NCBI GenBank assembly: GCA_019916065.1
Contig: CM034240.1
Span: 44,032,026-44,096,025, forward strand
Direction of reading: 5' to 3'
DNA length: 64,000 bases
Source of the DNA: Vitellaria paradoxa
Taxonomy: Eukaryota > Streptophyta > Magnoliopsida > Ericales > Sapotaceae
Of the stretch, positions 58,001-64,000 are shown piece after piece. Both the position numbers and the translations under genes were made by a program. The notes beneath the pieces are model-generated. The model was given only the letters and a program-made list of their open reading frames with translations. It was not told the DNA's origin and made no database searches. Every line of letters begins with the position of its first letter. The stretch's first letter is position 1.

Positions 58001-61000
58001 TAAAAGTTGTCCCCCTTGAGATAACCCGCACGGAAACATTTGGATTTTGCAGGGACAATTGGGACTAATTTATCACTTCCGCATTTGAATCTTGCATTCT
58101 CATCCCGAGGTTCTACATAAACTAACTTCACCCTTGGAATTCTCATCAAGAGATGCAATGAGGCGATCGTGGGAACGCTACGCTCTCCTTGGTAGTGCCG
58201 CGAGAACTCGATGAGGGAGCGAGGAGAGAATTTCACGAAGAGAACAAAGTAGCGTAAAATGAACCAGTGTTTGACAAAGTGTTTGACAAACCCCTCCCTC
58301 GAAAAGAAGGAAGAGAGCAACAAAAAAGACATGATAGCGATCAAAAAGACACCTGACAGCGATTGGGTCACGCAACAGTGATCACACGCTGCCAAAAATG
58401 GTTTGAAATTGTCGATTAAGTTTCTGTAACACCTCGAGCATTTAATATAGATGATACTATCCCATGTGGATTTCTGACGATTGAATTTCCGTAACACATC
58501 GGACTTAATAATTTTGCCCACGCCCTCCTAGACAAGGTCACGTGCAAGGGGGCATTAATGTTGGTGACTAGGTGCCACGTGGACCTCTAGTCCTGCATGG
58601 ATCCTGCCCACACCATGCCATCTTCCCCTCTCGCGATCATCATCCCACGGCAGGAGAACATTCCAGACCACCAGCCCTTCTTGCAGTAGCGGCTCCGGCG
58701 AACCTGCAGCAGGGGGATTTGATGACAGTCAAGTTATAATGAATACTTGGAGATCTGCCTTTGGCTAGAAGTAATTCTAGGGATTACCCAATCAAAGAGC
58801 TGACTAGCATGTGCTTACCTGCGGGACTATTGGGGACAAGCGGATTGGTGATTAGAGTTAAGAGATTTGTTGAGATGAGAGAGAAAAGACTTACTCGTAT
58901 CCTTGACATCCTAATTAATACTATCGATTATTGTCACTAGGTGGCACCCTACTATTCGATCCCAAATCCCTACACCTTGGATACCTCACTATGCCAGTAT
59001 TGCGCCTAAGGGTTTGTCTCCATCATGAATAAGAACCTTTGGTACACTCAGCCCTTATAACTCCATAATCACAGGCCTATTTTCCCACTATAACTAAGGG
59101 ATTATAAATGCCCCAACCTTTCATGTCCAAAAGACACACACCTTTCGATCTAACCCACCAAGTCTCTCTCATTCTACTTTTACTGTGGGCTGTCTTAACT
59201 CTCACCCCGCCATCTCCAGTGAGTACTACCATTGAAGATGATCGACATTGTTCCCGGATTTTCGGACTGTCCAGCTGGACTCTGATCCCCCACACCACTA
59301 ATCCAAATGCTTTTTTGTGTTTCATTATCACAAGACTATAACATATATTATAGGAATTAATTATAATTGTGTAGAAATGTGAAATTTTGTACAATTACTT
59401 GAACTGGTTCAATTTAGCCATTGCATTGGTTGTCTAAAAACTGGTTGATTAAGTCAAAATGCAATCTAAGGTAAGAATGTTTTGAATGCAAGTGATTGAA
59501 ATGAATTTAATAGTATCCAATCACAAATTGGGATGCTTTAAAAGTAAAGCATAAATATCAATATACAGAAATTAATATTATGTAAATAAATAAAAAAATT
59601 TAAGGTTGCATAAGTAGTTGAACCACTAGTTGAATGGTTGAACTATGAACCAACCAGTTTGATGTCTGATTCGTTTATGGTAAATCTGGCCAGTAGTTAT
59701 GGAGGCAACATAGCCACCAGAAGAGAAAGGAAGCAGCAAAGAAGTGGTGGTGGATAGTTAAATGGTGGTTGTGAGATGTCATAGAGGAGGATGTAACATA
59801 AATCATGAGGTGGGATTTATGTATATTTATCTGTGTATATCTATATAATGTATCTCTGTGTCTTCCTTGGTAGAATCATGTAAGATGTAGGAGCATAGTG
59901 AGCATGATGCTCGACAAATATTAGTGACTAGATAATACAAGAATGAAGTTTTCGGGGGCAATTTTTATCAGGGCAGCTGACTATCATTTTGCAAAGCAAT
60001 TATATGTCAACTATACCCAGTTCTTTCTGTCTTCAAATTTTTTAAACTGAGTCATTAAAATAGAGGAATAAATCCTGCATGCCCTAGGCCGGCAGCGAAG
60101 GGGAAGGAAGGATCTTATGCGTCTGCTATATAGTCCTCGAAACGACTACGGGAACCTTGCTTTGCATGGGGAAAGGCATAAAGTTAAAAGTGTGGTTGAT
60201 GAACCATGCAAGTTACTAAATTACGCAATTGCTTTCCCTTTTAATTCTCATAGATTGATTGATATTGATTTGAATACAAGAGTTGAGCAAACAAGTTATG
60301 GATGAGATTACAAGACATATTCAGGATGAGGTGCCGTGGCGTATGTTATTTGCAGATGATATTGTTTCAGTAGATGAGACGAGAGAAGAAGTGAATGCTA
60401 AACTAGAATTGTGATGGGATACATTAGAGACAAAAGGGTTTAGACTAAGTCGATGCAAGACGGAATATATGGAATGTAAGTTTAGTCAAAGTAGGATAAC
60501 GGGTAGTATAGAAGTTAGTTTATGCACACAAAAGAGTGTAGAGAAAGATAAATTTAGGTACCTTGGATTTATGGTGCAACAAAATGGAGGGATTGATACT
60601 GATGTAAGTCACAGGATTCAAGCCGAGTGGAACAAATGGAGGAGTGCTTTGGGGGCCCTGTGCGACCGAAAAGTCCTACTCAAGGTGAAAGGAAAGTATT
60701 ATAAGGTGGCTGTTAGACCGGCGCTGTTATATGGATCAGAGTGTTGGGCAGTAAAGCATAATCATGGTCAAAAGATGGTAGTTGCGGATATAAGGATGCT
60801 AAGGTGGATGTGCGGGATTACAAGGAAAGATAGGATTAGGAACGAGAAGATTAGGGACAAAGTAGGAATAGCACCTATTGAAGATAAAATGAGATAAAAC
60901 CGATTAAGATGGTTTGGCCATATTAGAAGGCGTCCAGCGGAGGCACCTGTTAAAAGGTGTGAAAGTATGGAGATTGCCAAGAATAGGAGGGGTAGAGGAA

Positions 61001-63082
61001 AACCCAAGAGAAGCTGGAAAGAAACTATTAAACATGACTTGACCTACCTAGATCTATCGTTGGACATGGCCCTAAACAAATCTAATTGGTATCGACAAAA
61101 CCACATAGCCGACTCCACTTAGTGGGAAAAGAGGCTTGGTTTGGTTTGGTTTGGTTTAATTGAACCTGATTATAAAGCTTAAACCACAAATTGGACACCA
61201 ACCATGTATGTAAAGGAGTGCTCTGCTTGACTTTAGCTTCTAGTATTCCTTCTTAATGTTCTATAGGTCTGGCTAATGGATTCTTTGTTTATACGTATGA
61301 CTTGATTGTAAACAATATCTTATTTGGACTGGTCATTTTATCACTTCTTCCAACGAGTTTTAGCTTCTAGTATTCCCCCTTTATGTTTGTAGTTTGGCTA
61401 ATAGGTTCTCTGTTGACACTTGTGACATGATTGCAAACAATATCTTATTTGGTTTAGTCATATTATCACTTCTTTAACAGATATGGGGGCAATTGAGAGA
61501 ATTTCTATCCATCCTATTTTTGAGACTTGATATTTTTTTTTCCAGGTTAGGTTTTCAATTTATAAGGACTGTCTTCCCCTGCCTGAGAGTGTTTTCAAAA
61601 GTGCTATAAAGGACAACTATCAAGGCTTCAAATTTACACCAGAACTCAGTGGCCGGCAAGTAAGTATACTTACCATCTTTATCGGTTGCATTACATTTCC
61701 TTTTTCTTTAATTTTTTTTTTTAATAAAACTCCATTAAAATGTAGGTAAGGGATCTATTATTATTGTTTCGTCCATGTGCCGTATCAACAGCAGCACCTG
61801 TTACTCCAATGCCAGAGGCTGCCCCGCCGCGGGTGATGCGGCCCTCAGCATTGGAGGATCAGTTCCAGCCTTCAGTGAGGCTGCCTCCTCCAGAGGATCC
61901 ATATCTAGCCAGAATCAAACATGATCATGCAGCACCGACAATTGATCCTTACCCTGTTCAACCAAGGGTGCTGACCTCACAGCATGAATTTTATGGAACT
62001 GCAGCAACGGTGGACCATCCCCATCCAACTGCTGAGCATCAAGGTCTGCCAGCTCCAAATGTGCCATATTACCTTGCAGAAAATAGCCGGTTGTACCCGA
62101 CTGAAGATACTGTCCCTGTTGTGCAGGACCACTATCTGAGGTAATTTGTTTCTGAATTTTGGTGGTGAAAAGTGATTTGGTATCTTACCACTTCAGTTGG
62201 GAACCTGAAGGAAATTATGTAGCATGATATGCATTGTTGGTCAACCTGATCTATGGCAAGTTTCAACTACGCCATTTGGTTTCTTGGTTGACCTTTGTTC
62301 TAAAGCTAATTTTGGTTTCACAACGGAAAGTCAGTATGTGTGATTTCTCAAGTAGACCAAAACCTGTCTTAGTTATTGTTTTTTGGTAATGTCTTCACAT
62401 CGTCTGCTTTCTCTAAACCCATGGTCCACTTTTTCTATTTTATTTAAGTGGGCAGTGTACTTGGTTAGAAAGAATCAAGAAATATTGAGTAGCTTTTGGT
62501 CTGAATTCTGGAGTATTTGATAATTATTTTGCTGTCTGAAAAACAAGCAACCATGTTATGCTTTTGGAAGCAGAATAATCAATTCTTTTAACAGGTACAG
62601 ATTTCTGATAGATACAGCAATTTGTTCTGACTGAAGGTTTCCAGTGATTTAACATTAGTCTGTCAAAAATTACCAGTGATTTAACATTAGTCTGTCAAAT
62701 AAAATTAACTTTTTCCTAGATTTTCAGATGTTATATCTTTCCATGGAATGCAATTTCTCTTTGTTCTGTAAATTTATTCCAGAGGTGACACTTTTAACTT
62801 GTCAAGATCTCCTTGATTTGCTGCTGTCACAGGTATAGGCCTGTGCAGGAGATGGTACCTCGTGATGGACTTCTTGGCTACGAGAGGTATCAACCGTCGA
62901 TGGGAAGAGAATATAATCTGCTGCAGAACAACGATGCTGGACACTTCAATTCCTACCCAACAACTCAAGGTGTGCTTGTGCAGCCACCTGGGCTGATGCC
63001 GCGAAGACCCGAGCGGTCCTCAAGGAATGTCCCTGTCTCCTCCTATTATTCCTTCGCGGGAGCCAAGCAGGTATACCGTTGA
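43987..63082 (+). CDS. DCD (Development and Cell Death) domain protein
   Basis: DCD domains are plant-specific domains of about 130 residues found in stress and cell-death related proteins. Coding exons: 43987-44508, 61546-61659, 61746-62140, 62833-63082; 1281 nt, 426 codons plus stop, in frame throughout. The Lys-rich N-terminus ([14 protein letters not shown]) looks nuclear or nucleolar. The DCD domain is residues about 100-222: [60 protein letters not shown], then across the giant intron [20 protein letters not shown] and [13 protein letters not shown]. The tail is Pro/Tyr-rich. The domain is complete, so the splice across about 17 kb is almost certainly real. An in-frame GTG upstream of 43987 is not used as a plant start. 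Confidence 0.9.
45213..45438 (+). mobile_element. Au-like tRNA-derived SINE
   Basis: A pol III-like 5' part (GGGATGTTGCTCAAAATTG and TGATTCGAACG, resembling a B box) is followed by GAAGGTTGTGTATGTCTGGC, CCTGAGACTCCGCAATGCG and a poly-A tail (45425-45438). The 3' half follows the Au SINE layout (GGCTGCGTAC...GACCCCGCA...GTGCA.TGG). Target duplications are not clear. Confidence 0.5.
48416..48963. mobile_element. hAT-like non-autonomous element
   Basis: Ends CAGGGGCGGAGCCAG and, as the reverse complement of the right end, CACGGGCGGAGCTAC. The flanks GTCTCGGC (48408-48415) and GTCTCGAC (48964-48971) match at 7 of 8 positions, as expected for an 8-bp target duplication. 548 bp, AT-rich, non-coding. 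Confidence 0.75.
49599..50028 (+). mobile_element. 5'-truncated RTE-type LINE, 18-bp perfect TSD
   Basis: Flanked on both sides by TATTAATTCTTGTGACTA (49581-49598 and 50029-50046). The body encodes the end of RTE reverse transcriptase ([18 protein letters not shown], then [10 protein letters not shown] and [20 protein letters not shown]) and ends in a (TTGGT)n-type tail. Only the last 430 bp remain. Confidence 0.9.
51955..52021 (+). repeat. CTCGCT/CT microsatellite
   Basis: Hexamer CTCGCT repeats grade into a pure CT run. Confidence 0.9.
52496..52868 (+). repeat. Left LTR-like repeat
   Basis: Starts TATCCTTGACACCC and ends ACAACACTAATCC. It lacks about 45 bp (around AGTGAGTACTACCATTGAAG) present in the right copy. 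A second partial copy of the repeat's end, including that segment, lies at 52950-53073 inside the minisatellite. Confidence 0.65.
52880..54290. repeat. Minisatellite of roughly 95-120-bp units, two subfamilies
   Basis: The first subfamily (to about 53700, seven or so units) repeats GGAACTCCTCCC, GTGGAACCCCC, AAGGTCGCCC, CCTTGGC.CTTGGTTG and AAATCTCTCCAAA. The second (about 53760-54290, five or so units) repeats CTTGATTCTAATCAA, AGGGCTTCC and GGAACCCTCCCGCG. The array is GC-rich against an AT-rich background. It produces overlapping repetitive open frames on both strands that I do not regard as genes. Confidence 0.85.
54291..56479. other. Interior of the LTR-flanked element
   Basis: Contains C-run/A-run tracts (54299-54319, 54459-54480, 55335-55366) and several broken minus-strand frames. 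One (55934-55560) is rich in Pro, Ser and acidic residues, like the variable tail that often follows a PMD domain. Assignment is uncertain. Confidence 0.35.
56480..58030 (-). pseudogene. Plant mobile domain (PMD, aminotransferase-like)-type gene, broken
   Basis: PMD proteins (MAIN/MAIL type) occur both as host silencing factors and inside plant transposons. On the minus strand I read [19 protein letters not shown] followed by [10 protein letters not shown] (around 57130-57060), where relatives have LLQLW. Further on is [20 protein letters not shown] followed by MPWSLG (around 56825-56750), the conserved PHRV.RQFG.DQ-type motif. Stops and frameshifts occur between these blocks. Less certain sequence upstream reaches 58521 (open frame 58000-58521). 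It is antisense to the inferred LTR orientation. Confidence 0.5.
58898..59303 (+). repeat. Right LTR-like repeat
   Basis: Begins TATCCTTGACATCC and ends CACACCACTAATCC. It is preceded by a purine tract, and matches the left repeat with scattered substitutions and indels, so the insertion is not recent. Confidence 0.65.
59304..60285. other. Intron DNA between LTR element and RTE fragment
   Basis: AT-rich, with no gene or clear repeat recognised. Confidence 0.4.
60286..61158 (+). mobile_element. RTE-type LINE fragment (RT C-terminal half)
   Basis: Reads [20 protein letters not shown] followed by DDIV (the RT catalytic box as FADD), then [28 protein letters not shown] and [18 protein letters not shown]. 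It ends in a (TTGGT)n-like tail at about 61135-61158. A TGA replaces an expected Arg codon (about 60412) and a stop follows IEDKMR. Same family as 49599-50028 but longer. Confidence 0.85.
61229..61480 (+). repeat. Diverged tandem duplication near the DCD intron acceptor
   Basis: TTTAGCTTCTAGTATTCC occurs at 61232 and 61358. The following sequences share GGCTAAT, AACAATATCTTATTTGG and TTATCACTTCTT, so a segment of about 126 bp was duplicated. Confidence 0.8.
61546..61659 (+). CDS. DCD protein exon 2
   Basis: Encodes [20 protein letters not shown] and [13 protein letters not shown], a conserved DCD block, between TTTCCAG and CAA/GTAAGT, phase 0. Confidence 0.88.
61746..62140 (+). CDS. DCD protein exon 3
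   Basis: Begins [10 protein letters not shown], the end of the DCD domain. A Pro-rich tail follows ([38 protein letters not shown]), ending in phase 2 at CTGAG/GTAATT. Confidence 0.85.
62141..62832 (+). other. DCD gene intron 3
   Basis: AT-rich. It contains an exact short tandem duplication near 62639-62700 (CCAGTGATTTAACATTAGTC repeated). Confidence 0.7.
62833..63082 (+). CDS. DCD protein exon 4
   Basis: Encodes [20 protein letters not shown], a Pro/Tyr/Arg-rich stretch and [20 protein letters not shown]. Acceptor CTGTCACAG; TGA at 63080-63082. Confidence 0.85.
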
Positions 63083-64000
63083 CCCTGTCTCATAAGGGGA
63101 GTCGCAAGTGATCCTGACGGAAACTTTAGCATTGCTTTGTTTCGTGTATTTGTCTGAGAACATCTTCGTAGCCTCCTCGTGATTAGTTGTGCTTGCTACA
63201 TGTAATCTTGTACTATGAAGGCAAAACATAAAATCTTTGAGAACTTCCTGGTTTTTTAATGAATTTGCCGTAATTACTAGTTATAAAATTTTTAAAGTTG
63301 AGCTTATTCGATGATTTTTGTGACTAAATAAGTTACAGCCAATTTGGAGATGGCAACAAGTAGAATCTGACATGTCATCTTGTGTCGAAGAGCAGTGCCA
63401 AGGTTTTTATTAGTCTGTGGCCATAAAAACCTCCCTACGTTGTGGATTTGATCCTCTTGGCTGGACTACTAAGAGAGTTTTCGACTACGGTTCAGTGTTT
63501 TTCTAGTAAGGTTGGTGGATGTTCAAATTATTGAGCATATCTGATCTCGTGGTAATGGTCCTTTTAAAATTTAGGCTTGGTTTGGTAACTATTAGCTAGT
63601 TTTTTGTTTTTTTGTTTTTTTTTTTTTTAATATTGAAATTTGATTTTCTTTTTTTCTTTGATAGCTTTTAGTTATGTTATTCAATTTATTAGAAAAATAA
63701 AAACTAAAAAAAAATGTATTCAGGTGGGAAAATTCATGTACGGTGAAAAAAAAGCTAATATAACTTTTTAACATGCTTTAAAGCTACAAAAAAAAAAAAA
63801 ATCAAAATTTTGGTGAATAAATTCATACAAGAACCAAACCAAAAAAAAAAAAAAGAGAGAAGTAAAATCAGCCCAATGGTCCCCAGACCAAACTTTATTG
63901 TGTTTCGCATCAGTTGCATTCTTTGGATCTTTTCTGTTTATCTTACAGAGAAGCAATTGCCTTGGGAGTGTTGTGAAATCTAGGCCACCGAAGCTGCTAT
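63083..64000 (+). other. DCD gene 3' UTR and downstream sequence
   Basis: Non-coding, with T-rich and A-rich homopolymers at 63610-63860. The words GGTTTGGTAA and ACCAAACCAAA at about 63570 and 63830 could be MITE ends, but they are too weak to call. Confidence 0.5.

Larger units (their letters stand above)
52496..59303 (+). mobile_element. LTR-flanked element with minisatellite and antisense PMD-like gene
   Basis: Left (about 52496-52868) and right (about 58898-59303) repeats match along their length. Shared blocks include CCTAATTAATAC, AGGTGGCACC, TATTCGATCCCAAATCC, AATCACAGGCCTA, GGGATTATAAAT and TGTCCAGCTGGACTC. TATAAAT in each suggests a promoter on the + strand. A purine-rich stretch (GAGATGAGAGAGAAAAGAC, 58872-58890) just before the right repeat fits a polypurine tract. 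No gag or pol was recognised. The interior holds the minisatellite (52880-54290) and a broken minus-strand PMD-like gene (56480-58030). No primer-binding site or target duplication was found. It may be a non-autonomous LTR retrotransposon (LARD-like). Confidence 0.55.
44509..61545 (+). other. 17,037-bp intron within the DCD domain
   Basis: GTAATT donor, TTTTTTTTCCAG acceptor. It contains, in order: an Au-like SINE; an L1 fragment interrupted by a hAT-like element and an RTE fragment; an LTR-flanked element with a minisatellite and an antisense PMD-like gene; a second RTE fragment; and a diverged roughly 126-bp-offset duplication (61229-61480) close to the acceptor. Stretches 44.5-45.2, 45.5-47.5 and 51.1-52.4 kb hold nothing I recognise beyond microsatellites. 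Confidence 0.85.

Noticed and set aside
58000..58521. 173-codon minus-strand open frame as an independent gene
   Set aside because: It lies inside the LTR-flanked element upstream of the PMD-like blocks and shows no recognised domain of its own; more likely part of the decayed element.
59304..61540. Target duplications for the LTR-flanked element and the second RTE fragment
   Set aside because: I compared bases at both ends of each and found no convincing direct repeat, so none is claimed.

Overview
This is nuclear DNA from a flowering plant. It is AT-rich, its genes are split by long GT-AG introns, and it is densely populated by plant-type transposable elements (L1-like and RTE-like LINEs, tRNA-derived SINEs, hAT-like, Mutator-like and MITE elements, and LTR remnants). 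Long introns packed with LINEs fit a woody dicot or an early-diverging angiosperm, but the species cannot be read from the sequence. No prokaryotic features, CRISPR arrays or rRNA genes were seen.

Three genes lie head to tail on the + strand. Each splice model below preserves frame across every junction. (1) 1356-11292: a MEI2-like (AML family) RNA-binding protein gene in 9 coding exons, 824 codons. It keeps the diagnostic C-terminal RRM3 but lacks nearly all of RRM1 and RRM2. It also carries a tandemly duplicated exon whose upstream copy has a stop codon. (2) 16043-27097: a plant WD40-repeat protein with an N-terminal coiled coil, 7 exons, 555 codons; its fifth exon's acceptor region is also tandemly duplicated. 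(3) 43987-63082: a DCD (Development and Cell Death) domain protein, 4 coding exons, 426 codons. Its DCD domain is interrupted by an intron of about 17 kb. Probable non-coding leader exons near 31.8-32.3 kb would add a second giant intron of about 11.7 kb.

Between genes 1 and 2 lie AT-rich DNA, a decayed minus-strand HOP/STI1-like TPR fragment (about 12.0-12.35 kb) and a possible 1.9-kb terminal-inverted-repeat element. Between genes 2 and 3 are AT-rich DNA and MITEs, including one of 156 bp with perfect 34-bp inverted repeats just upstream of the probable gene 3 promoter. The probable gene 3 leader intron holds a plus-strand L1 fragment (35.0-39.0 kb) and a minus-strand L1 (39.8-43.7 kb). The minus-strand L1 is interrupted by a Mutator-like element with a perfect 9-bp target duplication, which carries a two-exon host gene fragment.

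The 17-kb DCD intron is a nest of elements. In order it holds an Au-like SINE, an L1 fragment split by an insert that contains a hAT-like element and an RTE fragment with an 18-bp target duplication, an LTR-flanked element of about 6.8 kb, and a second RTE fragment just upstream of exon 2. The LTR-flanked element contains a minisatellite of roughly 100-bp units and a broken antisense plant-mobile-domain-like gene. A recurring theme is short local tandem duplication (31 to 317 bp) in exons, UTRs, introns and transposons alike.
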